This document shows, one piece after another, positions 13,601-28,600 of a stretch of 64,000 nt of DNA. The DNA comes from Glandiceps talaboti (Eukaryota > Hemichordata > Enteropneusta > Spengelidae). Below the pieces are notes generated by a model. That model ran no database searches and was not told the origin of the DNA. It saw only the letters and a list, made by a program, of their open reading frames with translations. The position numbers were made by a program, and so were the translations under genes. The DNA lies in assembly GCF_964340395.1 (NCBI RefSeq), contig NC_135560.1, positions 11,309,598 to 11,373,597 of the forward strand, in the 5' to 3' direction. Position 1 is the first letter of the stretch; each line of letters begins with the position of its first letter.

Positions 13601-16600
13601 GTAAACTGAATGTCTTCTATAAGGGCAAAGTTTTGAGATTGTCGTTCCTACAGACAATTGTTGGAATACAACAGATCATATGTAATAAGTTATTTTTTCT
13701 CATCGATTGCTACTTGCTCATTGCTGTTAATGATCTCCTGGCCAACTACAACATGTACTGTGACATTTGTTGAGAATGTAAAAAAAAAAATAAGCGCATC
13801 GTCGTACCACTTTAGCCAACATTTCCTGACGAGAAACTATTTTTTCCTTTTTAGTGGCCAACAAAAATATGCCAATAATTTATTAAAACTAAAAGCTACA
13901 TCAATAATGCAAATGCATGTATCAAATTATATTGAATTTGAAGTGTGCATTCTTGAGATATAGCCTAATTACCGAAAACCATTAATTATGTAAATTTCTC
14001 GTTAATATTCTTGGGATGTTTACTGAAACCAAATCAGTTCTTGTCACTACCCTACAGAACACATGCAATAAATTTTGTTTAACCTTTGCATGTTTAAATT
14101 TGTTTTTGAAAAATATAGATCTGAAAATATACCTTGCAAATATCAGTACATTTTGAAGAAATTATTTTCTGTGTTGAACATCATGAAAGTCTTCATTTTC
14201 ACAGGCAATAACAAAACATAACAGAACTTCTGAAAATGTTCTATCAAGAATAATAATATTTTGACAGTTTTGTTAAAATGGTGTGATATGAATTATGTTT
14301 GATATTTGTGACAAGGAGGTCTCACTTTGATGATTAAAAATTTTCACTTTACAAATAAGTTTGTTGAAATAAAGCAGAAAGCGCTGAAAATTATCCTCAG
14401 AGGGGTAAAAAAACTAAGACTGTTACCATGGCTACTACTTTAAGAGATGAAGTATTCAATCAACAGCATGTTACTATAACAACTGTGACACCATTGTAAG
14501 TTTGTTTGTTACTGCTACTCTGATGATTGCATACTTTCAATGTGATTTATTGTTTACCAAAGAAATTGACAGTATGATATAGCACAGAAAATTTTCCAAA
14601 GTTTGATGTATGGAAATAGTAAAGGTAGTTTGAAATTTAATAAACCATGTGTTATACATGGCCTTCAAAATTACTCAAAGTTTGGTACAGGGATTTAGAA
14701 AGAAATTTGATGTCAGAAGTGATTAGTTGTTAATATGAACATACTAGTATATTAGACTCACAGCCCACCCGCTCTGCTAAATTGTCGATTATTTTACATT
14801 AACTTCGCCCAAATAGCTTTGTTACTAGTTAATTGGCATGATTTCAGAAAATCTTCCTGAAATTGTGTTTTAATATGATGATCACATAAATTGCTCTGTG
14901 TTCACCATCTCTCTCAAAGTGAGCATTTTGTTTATGTAACCAATGAGAGCACATTATTAATATGGAATACGAGGGACATTTTCTAAACTCATCGCTACAG
15001 CTATTTAATCCAAGTAAATTTAAGATATATGACAGTGCAATGAAACCAGTGAACTGTGAGAGAGTCTAACATAGATAGCCCTTTTCTGATCAACGTATGA
15101 ACTAGCTGATGTACGTGGCCCGAAAGTACACTCAGACTATTAGAGATAAACATTAGGAAAGTGTGTTTCATTTCTTGTACATGTATTTTTACTTCATGGA
15201 GTGACAGTCACACTACTTAGTTCTTACTCTACAGTAATTCGTAGCTAATGGCTAATGCATTACTTGTGATCTGTGACTCGAACAGGAAATGTGACATTTT
15301 GCATTTTCAGAAGGGTAGACTTTTGACGCTGCATATTTGCATACATAATATATGCACAGCCCTTCTGAAATGACAAGTGTGGTATTTTGAGAGTTTATCA
15401 CATGTTGTAACTGTCTGCTTGTCATTCTCTAATGGTATTCACTTCTCCTTTAGCAGAGTAAATGCCAAAAGGAGTCGAAAGTCTGTCATTTATGAAAATA
15501 TGAATAACATGTCTTGAATATTGGTCTATACAGTTTGCAATTTGTAAGTAATTCATTGAAGGAATTAAATGTTTTGAAATGTCTAGATTTGAAATTAAGG
15601 GCCATTGGTTATAAAAACTGACTTAAGAGGAATGTAAATGGGGTGGTTGTGATTTAGTCAGTTTCATTTTGTATATCAAAATTCACAATATAAGGATATA
15701 AACCACAGTCTGTCTGTTTTTTGATGCAGCAACAGATTGACTGAGTGATTGACAGACAGATGTGAATACTTGGGTAGCTTTTAGTATTGGAAATGAATGT
15801 CAAAGCATAAACACACTGAACAAAGCTGTCGTGCCAAGTAATAAATTGCAGTATTAATGTTATCCCTATGTAAAGTAGTTATAAGCATGAAAGAATAATT
15901 TTTTTTTCAACATCTTAACCATTTAGGGCTATTAAATGGAAAATATATTCTTTTGATTTTAACATTATGTTTGGTTTGCTGCACTTATTCTTATTAGGAT
16001 AGTGTCAGAAAACATCAAACTTCATACTCCATCACATCCCAAAATCTTCTTCACTGTCAATAAACTGCATTCAACTTTGTGAGTACATCTTTTGAAGCTC
16101 GATCTACTCTGTGTGGGAAAACTATTGATGTAATTTGATTTCACAGATACATCATTCACAAATTATGTCACTTAAGCAGAACTGTGCTAAGTCTTGAAAG
16201 GAAATGGTTTTAATGCATTTTACACACAGTTTCCTACATTCAGCTAATGGTTGCCATGGAAGTAATGAAATTAACGTAATTGCCTTGTGGAAAAAAGAGT
16301 GAAGGAAGATTCGTAGAATTGTGAAATGATACTAGAGGGCATTTAGAATCTGCAACTTAGGCAAAGCTAAAAAAAATGGTTGTTTCCAATAACAAAACTT
16401 CAAAAAATAGGGTAGGTAGGTTGGAATTTTATTGTATCATTTCTTCTATATTTTGTTGTTGTTGAGCAATTGCTTCCACTCTAAGACAAGGTGCTCACTA
16501 TCCTTCTGTAATAGTCTGATGAGGTGTATTAAAAAGAAGTAAAGGAAGACAATTATATATCAAGTGGACGAACACAATATGCAGAGTGTACTGTATAAAT

Positions 16601-19600
16601 TCAGGCTTACAGTCTTAAAAGACTTTGTTTTTCTGGAATTGGATTTTAAAAAAGAATTCACCGCAGACACTTATGCAAGAAATTTGCATAGAAATAGAAG
16701 TAAATTCTCACCATTTTTTCCCTTTTTGAATGTCAAAAAAAAGTATTTAGTGTTGGGGGATTAAACAGGGTGGCAGGGTATCTGAAACACAAATTTTTTT
16801 TATTTGGCCGTATTTTGATGTAACGTTGTGTATGATCAGGAAACTGGAACATGATTCTCACAAATCTGGAATGATACTCAATACTTTTATCATTAATGTT
16901 TTGATGTAGTATATATTAATGGTCCGTGTATTCGTAGAAATGAGGAAGTTGGTTATTGAAGTGTTCAAGCGTATCAGTTTTCCAATATAGGATTTGCTAA
17001 AGTAGCTTCTGAAAACTACTTAAAGTATCTTACGAGAAATGATGATATATGTTAGTTCACACATTGTAAAATCTGAATATTTATGAAATGTGCAACATAT
17101 ATTATGTTCTATATCTTTTAACTGATAATTATAAATTAAATTTAGGTTTATTTCATGAAATATGACAGTAGTTTAAAGAAATAAGTCTTGTTATTATATA
17201 TAACCAACCAACCATGGTAGTTACATTCCCCATATGCTGTTCATATTCATAGACACGTTAACCACAGTCTTTTGGTCTACAGATATGGTATATTTTGTGA
17301 TTGATCCAAATTTACCCTGTTCAGATGGTATTTAAACATCACATTATCAGGCATTCCATACATCAAAATATACCCTGTTCCCGATAAGATGGCATTGAAA
17401 CATCAGGGCATTTTATCATTTATCCAAATACACCCTGTCCAAATGGTATTCGACAGACCAGGGCATTTTATCATTCATCTAAATTCATCCTGTCCAAATG
17501 GTATGCAACAGATCAGGGCATTTTATGATTCATCTAAATGCACCCTGTCCAAATGGTATTCAACAGACCAGGGCATTTTATCATTCATATAAATTCATCC
17601 TGTTCAGATGGTATGCAACAGATCAGGGCATTTTATGATTCATATAAATTCATCCTGTTCAGATGGCATTCAAAAGATCAGGGCATTTTATCATTCATAT
17701 AAATTCATCCTTTTCAGATGGTATTCAAGAGATCAGGGCATTTTATCATTCATATAAATTCATCCTGTTCAGATGGCATTCAAAAGATCAGGGCATTTTA
17801 TCATTCATATAAATTCATCCTGTTCAGATGGTATTCAACAGATCAGGGCATTTTATCATTCATATATATTCATCCTGTTCAGATGGTATGCAACAGATCA
17901 GGGCATTTTATCATTCATATAAATTCATCCTGTTCAGATGGTATTCAACAGATCAGGGCATTTTATCATTCATATAAATTCATCCTGTTCAGATGGTATG
18001 CAACAGATCAGGGCATTTTATCATTCATATAAATTCATCCTGTTCAGATGGTATTCAAGAGACCGGGGCATTCCATGATATATCTAAATTCACCCCGTTC
18101 AGATAGTATTCAACAGAACAGGGCAATATCCATGTTATATTTCAAAATGGCCATTGAATTCACTTTTAACACTTTGGGAAACTACTTGATTAATGATATG
18201 ATTTGATGATCAACCTGACTTCTTTAATGCTGTCACAAGGACTAAAAAACAAGTGTTTATATGGCAAAATCTTGGGTTAATCAAAGTAATTTGATTTTCA
18301 AACAAATTGGCCCATTAGGTGTATCCTTCCTAAATGCACTGTTACGTGTATGGAATACATCAAGCATGAAATGTCCTAATCATTGACATAAAAAAAACAC
18401 TCTTAAAATTAAACGTTATTTTCATTATCAAAATGTAGTTACTAAATATGTCCCTTACAATGTATTCATTCCAGTGACTTAACTTTAGTTGAACATCTAG
18501 AAAACAAACTTTAAATCTTGTCTCCCTTCTAAGTACCTTTGCCTGAGTAAACAGTTATTGTAACAGTTTTCTTTTGATGTCTCGAGTACATACATAGTAT
18601 TTAGATGGATCAACTGAGATATATTGTTTTACTTTATGCTCTTGTTCCATGTAAATTAAACATGTTTGTAGAATATAAGTTTTCCTATAATATATACAGG
18701 TTTATAAAAACCATAAAGTGTAGTCCTGGCATAATTTGAAATAAAAAAATACATTTGTACATTCAATTTGTTTTGTTGCTTAAAGTTGTCCTTCTAGAAA
18801 TTAGAGTCGTTCAACTTCAAAACACGAAACATAAAAAATGATTTTGGCATCAATAGTCTAAACTTTATCTAGATCAAGAAAAGTCTGTCTCCATCCAATT
18901 TATTTCTCTTTCAGAAGTGATTCGAATAAAATGAGAGATAATAATTTCCGACCTCATTTGTTTTTCGACATTATATTATCAGTTTATCAAATTCATTATC
19001 GATACAGGGTTACAATATACAAAGTAGGGCTGCAATTTAATGAAACAATTTGGCTCACAGAATTGTCGATAAATTACCTCTTTTGTACATATGACAGTAA
19101 ATTAGGCTTCATGTAGTCTAGTTTCTCTACATGTAGTTGTTCTCTATGTTCTCTTTTTAACGTATAGTCAAATGGACAAATTCTATAAAAAATCTAGCTG
19201 AATCTCCTGCTGGGGAAGGGATGAATAGCGCATATCAGTAGTAAGCCATCACACACTGACAGGTGGTTGTGTAATTGGTTACTTCGTTCAGTTTACTACG
19301 AACTCAACCATCAGTTGGAATGTAAGTGGCATGAGGACATGGCAACATCATCAAGTTTATAGCAATGCTCCAATAGCATTAACTATTGCTGTTGGTGGTT
19401 AAAAACAGGATTGTGTGCTAGAGAAATCCATTTGACCATACGATGGAGATGATTGTAACATGTATATAGGCTGTATGTAGTGCAAACCTAAATGTTATTT
19501 GGATATATATGCTCACAAATTTATTGATGCTAAATTCATAGTTACACACACGTTATGATTTTAAAGTCTGTTGTTTTAAAATAATGTTTCATGAGAGTAA

Positions 19601-22600
19601 TTAAAATTTAATTCATCTATGCACATCACTGTTATGCAAATATGTTTTTGTGAATGATATGATAGATCGGTCAAAGTTTATCAAATACTTATAAACAAAA
19701 TGGTTCAAGTAGTATTTTAATGTTTTTGTCCAAATCAGCACTGATTAAATGGGGAGCAAAAGAAATGGGTTTGGGTTAAGGGTTTGTCACATGACATTCA
19801 GTGGTTTCTGCATCACACCAGCAACAGGCAGGCATTAACAGGTGCCATTTGTTACAAACAGGGAAAGTAAACAACTGAATTGGATTAATAACTCTTGGCA
19901 CAGTATGTTGGAAGTACAGAGACAAGTATTACATTCCATCATTTGATATTTAACAGTTTTACGGCCTCTTTAAAGAATAGCTCATATTTATCAATGAATT
20001 TCAAGTCCCCCTGGCATTTCATGTACATATAAAGAGGCTATAAAACTGTCCTTATCAAAGGATGAAATGTAATATATGTCTTCATACTTCGAACATAATG
20101 TGGCAAGTGTTATTGATTCAGTTGCTACTTTTTCTCTTTGTAACAAGTTCTGCTTGTTAATGCTTGTCTGTCACTGGTTGTACTATTCCAAGAACTTGCA
20201 CTGTACACTTGTAACAAGTGCATGATTAAAATCTTAGGTTCTCAATTTCTTGGGACTAGCTTCTTTTTACTTTTCTGTCATTCAACCTTACTTATCACGG
20301 AACCTTAATATCCGTGTTAAATATTTGAATCTGGAACATAGAATTGTTCTCAAGAAGACTTTGCTGTAACAGAACCCAGTCTTTGCTTGTTGCGTGACTT
20401 TTAACTTAATATATCTTCTGAGAAGTTAACTCAGGCATTATGCTTTTTGAATTAAAAATAAGATCTTATCATGTCATATGAATAATCTAAAACTGATGGT
20501 TTGCCTGATTTAATTTGAAGTCATGGCTGAGATAGTTTGACTTCTGATGTGCATGTCATCTTGTAATTTGGTTCTGAACCAGTAGTCATACAGCAGACAT
20601 GGTGAATGTACCATCATTCTTAAAAGCAATGAATTAATCAGGCAAAAATTCATGGTCAGTGAATTTCAGATTTCAATGTCTTAATAAATTAAGAAGGAAT
20701 CACAGAGGACTTGTTCAGTAATATACAGTATCTATGTATTTCCATTCAAACTATAAAACAATGAGAGTCAAAGTACAGGGGTTGTGTATTGAGCATCTTT
20801 CATTGCACATATGTTTTGGTGTGCTTATTAAAAGAGGCTGACACTAAAATTCATCATTTTGTGTAGTTTTTCAAGCTCCATGTTAAATACCAAGATATTG
20901 TTCTCATAACTTCTCTGGCTGTATATGTCCTTTGTTGCTTAATGAAGCAATAGTAAAGCATAGCAGCCTTCCCTTGTTGCTTAGTATTAAAAATACCTGA
21001 GTTCTCAAGTCATTTCTAATACTAAACTTATGGTACATGGTGTGGATAGCTTTACAAAATTTACCACCTTTCTGTCCTATTACCGGGGGTCCCCAGATCT
21101 TAACAAGAACACAGGTCTGTGATAATCAGGTGTAAAAAAGACAGATTTCATCTGTATGAATTAAAGAAAGGCAGCTTAACTGGTTGAGCTGTCAAGACTG
21201 CTACGACCATCATGGCCATTGATATTCAAATCAACACTCATTTCCTCGCATACGTTTGAGAATATTTTACCGAATGTTGCATCAATTCTTTCAGCCCTAC
21301 AGGTACAAAAAGTACATCAGTAAGCTGACTACCTTGCTTGTAAATGTATATAGCTGCAGGTATCAACACAACTTAGTCAATTTGAGCATGTAAACCTGAA
21401 AGCTTTGAATATCAATGCTATAGTGCTGATTCCCCAACTCTGTTCTTCAATTCACATGATACCCAAAGTAATTCCACCTCGTTGAAATTGATCATTTGCA
21501 AACCAGTCCAGAGATAGAAGCAATAGAATACGTTACTGAAATTTCCATTTTGTGTTTGCTCCTTTGATGATGGTGATTTTGACTTACTTTGCCGTGTGAA
21601 TATAACCCTCAAAATTGAGTTTTTTGCTCATCTTCTTTAATATTCAAAATTGCAGTTTTCACTGCCTATTTATTCATGCCTAACTCAAACATGCAAAAGC
21701 CTCTAAAATCTCTCCATAATCAACTACATAGTAGAAAGAGTCACACATCTACAAACAGTACATCTGGTGAAATTGATATGCAAATTAATAGCGATAACAC
21801 CTGGATTTTTAATCTTAGTGTTCATTAATGGGCTGTTTCTTCAAAATGTTAATTGTGAACCATTTCTTTTAGTATAGAGTATCAAATATGAAAAATCTCT
21901 ACTTATTACTGCAGTCTAAGAAAGAGTCCATAAAACTAGTGGAATCGCGCCAGTGAAGGCAATATCAAAATAATTTATACTACAACAAATGAACGATGTG
22001 ACTGATGTAAATTAATTTCCATTTGCCTATTCCATTCTTTTCCCAATTAGAGTTGCATTGAATTTCAATTGAGATTGGGTAAGTGAATTTAGTCAAATTA
22101 CAACTAATGACTTAATATATAATACCAAACTAGTAATTTTGAACGTAATAATATATATTTGTTTGATTCTGTGTTAACTAAGGTCTGATGTTTTCAATCT
22201 TAAACCTTGCAATTTTTCAAAACTAAAATTACAAAACAAATGAATGTTTGTCATATATTAATTATGCATTATTTATCATGTCATATTTGCATATGGCAGA
22301 GTATTTTTTACAACAGCTAGCAATCCATGCAGCAACAATCACAGAATGATATGATATAGTTGAATGAATGCACACTGATAAAGTAACTTTCTACATGTCA
22401 GTGAGATAAATCAGTTATCATTACATATGAGCATGGTTGCGAAGGTCACCCATCGAACACAGATGAAGCTTATTTCGACCAATCAGACACTTGTGCACAT
22501 GAGTATACCATTTTGAATTATGTAAATCTTCTGATAAGTGGCCTCAAGAATACTAAATTGATAAATATAATTTAGTGAATACATACAGATAAAATAACCT

Positions 22601-25600
22601 TCTAAATGTCAATGATATGCAACTAGGCTATCTTCCAATCCTTGGAATACAGCAAACAAACATTTCTGAAGGTGGGGTAAAATATGTAATCTGAGAATGT
22701 AATGTATGCAGCAGTATAATTCAGGGTCATGAATGTAGATATGGAAATAGTACATTGCATGTAATCCAGTTTACAAGTGTGGACAGGAGCCTGATTAAAC
22801 ATAGTCAGAGTATATATGGAAGTCAGTAGTCAACTTCATCTGATCCAGCTTATCACAGGAGCCTGATAAAACCTATATGGAAGTTGTAAACTCCATTAAT
22901 CCAGATAATCATAGTGTGGACAGGAGCCTTATAAAACTAAGTCTTAGTGTGGAAGTAGTAGTAAACGCCATTTAGTCCAGTTTATCATATGGACAGGAGC
23001 CTGATAAAAATCCTAGTCAGTTATATATAAATATGGAAGTAGTCAATTCCATTTAATTTTGTTAACCATAGTTTGGACAGGAGCCTGATAATACAGCGCT
23101 TGAGTATACATGGTAGTAGTCAACTCCATTTCATCCAGGCCATCAGCATGTGGACAGGAACCTGATAAAACCTAGTCAGATCATATATGAAAGCAGTCAA
23201 CTTGATTTGATCCAGTTAACCACAGTGTGGACAGGAGGATGATAAAACCTTATAGTCAAAGTAGATATGGAAGAAGTACATACCATGTAATCCAGTTTAT
23301 CAGTGTGGACAGGAGCCTGATAAAACTAAGTCAGAGTATATATGGAACTAGTCAACTATGGAGTTACTCCATCCGATTCTGTGTGTAATACAGTAATTGC
23401 ATGTGTAAAATCTATTTGCATCCCAATACATTTTACAGATGTGTTCTGCTTAAAGTAGGATGAACCGAATTTGTTTAAGAACTGTCGATTGGGTAAATTT
23501 TACAAGATTTTTATAAACCAAATGAAAAGCCTTTAAAACACTAATGGAACATTTATTGTTTGGTCTTGATCCAACAATGATGAAAGGACAGTTGTTATTA
23601 TTGTATCCTCAATTACTGCCTTCTAAAGTGCAGTGACTTTGACATAAACGTCATTTGGTAGTAAAGTATAGCTGAAATAACACTCTTACACTTATCTTGT
23701 ATTACTCTAGAAAATAAGACTACAGTTGCATTAATGGTGTAAGGTCAAACAATTTATGTTGAGAACTTTCTTTATTTGAGTTTCAGCACAGTAGTAGAGC
23801 ATTGCTGTCATGACATTAAAGGAAGACTTGATTGTATCATAGGCCCTACACATAGCATCTATGACTATATTTGTCCCAAGATGTGACATTACTTTACTTA
23901 AACATGAAATAAACTCTAAAAATGATCATAGAAGTCTTCTTAAAGTGGCCATATGGATGAGGATTTGGTATTTATTTTGGAATTTTAATTTACATAACAA
24001 TTTTATCAAGGCTTCCTACTTGAAAAATCAACATGAAACAACATTGACTAAGTCTGTGTTTGTAACTCAATACATTGCAAAGAGTGTAAAAAGTTAGTTA
24101 TTGTAAATACAATTATAACAAACGTTTCAGACATTTATATTGATTTTGCAATTTATTGAGTCACAAACAAGTTGTTTCACATAGCTTTTTCAAGTAGGAA
24201 TTCAAGTCATGATAAAATTATTTTATAAAATAAATACCCAGTCAATCCTTATCCATATGGCCACTTTAATAATGGAACAGTTTGACATTCCCGACCTTTT
24301 CTTTCATGAGTTAGATTTGCATGTACACCAGTAATTTTCATCATGCTCAAACATTGCACAATTAAAGCTGAGATAATTACACCCTGCATTATATTATTTT
24401 CAAATTGGTTTTCATGTAGAACCATGTTTAATTATTGATCATATATGGTGTTTGGCAAGGAAGACGGTGACTTAATTTGTCGAGGGTCTCCATGTGCCAA
24501 AAGTGGATCACTGCGAGAACAATTAATGAATGTGAAATAGAGATTAAATTTTGTGTTTCTTGGTAATTATACACAAAGTTTATGTGATGTGAAATCATGA
24601 TATAGCTCTTCAGAATCCAAAGTTTGTGAAAAATGTCCTGAAATGGTGGTCCCTTTTAATTACAAAACATGCGATATGTATAAGAGGTGTATATTCACTG
24701 ATAATTCAGTCAAATCTCTAGATTTCATGTTAATGATACATTGCCATGATAAAAGCAAAAACCATGTAGACATGATATTTGGAGAAACAGTGCACAGTAA
24801 ATGCTGACTTGTGACTCTGAATTTCAGTATAATGTCAAGTTAAATTAAATTGTGATAAATATCATAGATATCATATTTTAATATCACAAAGTAACCAATT
24901 TATTAAAGATATCAAACTCTGTGTTATGTGTCTCATATTTATTATGCCTAAAGCAGTCTGATGTTTTGTGCACAAATTAGAAATCCAAACACTTTCTCTT
25001 CTAGCTGAAGTTTTCTTTTAGCTCAAGGGGGAAAAAATTCCTTGACACTCAGCACCGCCGTGCAGGTGAAAGTGTAGTGAACTGTCAGTATACATTGTTA
25101 ATTTATTGATATTCACATTTCTTGCCTTAAGCTTGTTATGGTTACTAGCTGAAGTCTTGATAACGAGACATTCTCGATAAGAATAACATTTGGCAAATAT
25201 TTGAAAAACCAAGTCTGTCAATTGTCAATTTTGCCATGTTCTGAATTTTGATTCATGCTCCCAATTTCATGGTCAATCAGTTCAATATCATTGTCTTAAA
25301 ACTCGATTTTGGATGAAATGTATAAATATTTGAAGAAAAAAAAATGGACAGATTCATCTCAGAAGTGTGAGGATGTAACTAGAGGTGTCTAGCTGGAGAG
25401 TTGTTAAGGATAAGATGACCTCGTTGTTTACATAGTACAGGTTTAAGATCAAAATAACACTCCAGTTACAGCTAGTACAGGTTTAAGATCACAATAACAC
25501 TCCAGTTACAGCTAGTACAGGTTTAAGATCACAATAACACTCCAGTTACAGCTATAGTACAGGTTTAAGATCAAAATAACACTCTAGTTACAGTTAGTAC

Positions 25601-28600
25601 AGGTTTAAGATCAAAATAACACTCTAGTTAAAGGTTTAAGATAATAAAACCTAAGTATTAGAATCAACTTGGTGGCTAAAGCGACAAATCCTTCATTATT
25701 ACCAGTGATTACTTGCATTAGTACATACGCACATACTCTAGTGGTAATTATATCGCAGTTTAATGTAAATGTGACCAAACATAATAATATGTACTTTTCT
25801 ATTGTATAAATGTGATATTCATGTAGGCAAATTTTCAAATCAGGTATCAGTCAATCGTGATTGCAAATTTTGATTTGTCACGATCGAATTGTTGCACTTT
25901 TAATTGCAAATGATTTTCAAAGCAATAAATGAAAAGAAACAGGTATGACTTGAATATCAATATGAAAATCAGTTCTCAATCCTATTAAAATATAAAGAAG
26001 GCTGTTAGAATTACCTGTCAATGAACTAAAATCTTGTTCGAAGTTGTTAATTTGTGGATGATATTAATAGTTATATCACACAAAACAGAAATCAAAGCAT
26101 AAATTTACGACGGTATATTTTTAATGATGTTTGACAGTAAAAATTACCCCTCTGGGCCCAATCACAATTTCATTATTAATTGAAGCCTACTGTATCCACA
26201 AATCAATAACATTACTTTCTGCAGTTCTTTAGGACTGCTGATTAAATCTATGATTGAGGTGATAAATTTATTCCAAGTGTGAATTATTCGCTAGATTCAG
26301 ATTCATGTTTTAGATTATTAGGGGCACTGCTTATACAGAAAAAAGTACATCATCTATTGAACGTTTTTCGTCGCAACTGGTTTAAAAATTCCCTTATCAC
26401 CAAAGTGATGATAATGAAATATAAAACTAATTCTATGCATCACAGCTGAATGCGTTGGCGGGCTTTACATCGTCATTTAATGGCATCTTCCTCCAGTCCT
26501 AATCTGTAGACTCGCTCTTGTAATTTCATGGGACCTGTTACCATGGTAATGGTAAATATTGTGTCAGGTTTGATAGAAAATGTAATATCCTGTTGTAAAA
26601 GCAGACATCGATAAAGGTGCTATGAAACATCAGATAAACTTACCGTTGTTATGGTTACTGAATAATATGTTAACAGTAAAAGAGCAAACAGAGACAGGAT
26701 TTCTATGAAATATGCAATACCCTGCAGGAAAATACAGAATAATATTTATAGTGTTATGATTGCATTATAAGTTTATCTTATCAGTATTTTGTGAAGTTTT
26801 GTTGCCATGGATTCTTTGGTTAGGATACAGGGACATTTAATATTAGCTCAAGTGTGTTGTGATATTGAAAATTGACATACTTTTTGTTATATTCATTTGG
26901 AATGCATAATTTATACATAGAATGTTACAGCTGTACATGTACATGTATATACAAAGAAATTCACATGACCTGCATGAAAGGAATAGACTGCAACTCCAAT
27001 TTTCAAGATAAACTCAATTGATAAGACTCCTGTATGTAAACAATTACACTCTTTGGAAGGTTCAATTCAAACAATCAACGCCAAGTGCGGAACCTGATAA
27101 CAGGAGGTCGTAAAATACAAGCCACCAATATCTAGATTGACTGTTACGTAGCACACTATTTTTATAGACAGTGCTGCAATACAATGGATTGAACCTCAGA
27201 CTGAGATTGAACACAAGACATCTATTTTACAACCTCCTGTTATCAGATACCACACTTGGCGTTGATCGTTTGAATTGGACTTTCCGAAGAGTGTAATTGT
27301 TATCAATTGAGTTTATCTTGAAAATCACAGTTTTGTCTATTCCTTCCATGCTGGTCTGTGTGAATGTCATTGTAATACAAAGGTGTCCTTACATATAATC
27401 TTGTTTGTTTGTTTGTATGTTTAACTTGTGTGTTTGTTTGTTTGTACTTGCAGATCCCTACAAAAGATTATACCGAAATGAGTCACATAGGGTACTTAGT
27501 TCTCTGTATAGTAAATGTTTAATAGTCATGAAAAAAATACCTGCTTGAATATTTAAAGGTGCACAGACGGTGTAATTTTTCTGTTGTTGGGGGTTACTTT
27601 TGTTGAAGGGACACTGTGTCTGTAACTTTATGGTCTTTTGTGATTCTTTTGTTTAAAGGGACACATGTCATAACTTTTATGTTGTCAGGGGGGGGGGGTT
27701 ACTTTTGTTTAAAGGGACACAGTCTGTAACTTTATTGTCTGTGATGGTTACTTTTGTTTAAAGGGAAACAGTCTGTAACATTTATGCTGTTGGGGGTTAC
27801 TTTTGTTTCATATTGAATACCACTAAAACATGTTGAACCCTAACCTGTAATACAAAATAAAACTAGGTATTCAGTTGTGATATGAAAATGACATTATGAC
27901 TATAAATATTTTGGTTACCAAATAATTCTAAAAAAAATATAATTTGCTAACTTCTTGTGCATATAACTGAATCACTGCTATCAGGCTTTTTGTCAATGTT
28001 GATGTGCTCCTCAATTGGGTTTTAGTTTACTATGTATAATTTTGTGCTGTTCATTTACTGACTTAAATGGCCATCAGTCTGACACTTTAAAATATTGCAT
28101 ATCACATTTGTAGACTTGACTTTGCATCTTTTTAATCACCCAATGACCAGCTTGCAGAAGTCAGAGACTGAACAGAATGTTATTTGTACTCTCATCGATG
28201 TACAGAATCCGCTATCTGTGTTTGCAATGCGAAAATTATACAGACTGAGTTGAGTGCTGAAATTAGTATATGTTACCTACATCGGATTATTAGAGTACAA
28301 ACATTACTTAAGAGGTAGTTTCCTCAGTTCTCAAGTTAATATGCAAGTTTGACCTTTTTGTCGCCATTTGTCATAGACTGTAGTCATATTGGCTTGGTTA
28401 CGGAGAACATTCTACTAAGTAAACAGGATATGAAATAGTCATCATTTATTAACTTTAATACATAAAAATCATTCATTTTTATAATTCATTTATTTTCATT
28501 TCATAATTTGAATTTTTACACCAACAGTGCACATAACGTGTAAAAATTTATAAAATGTGAATATGAAAAATTTCAACAGATTGATGGCATTATTTTTTTT

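Noticed and set aside
21168-21250. Functional tRNA gene
   Set aside because: A- and B-box-like words are present, but the acceptor and anticodon stems do not pair.
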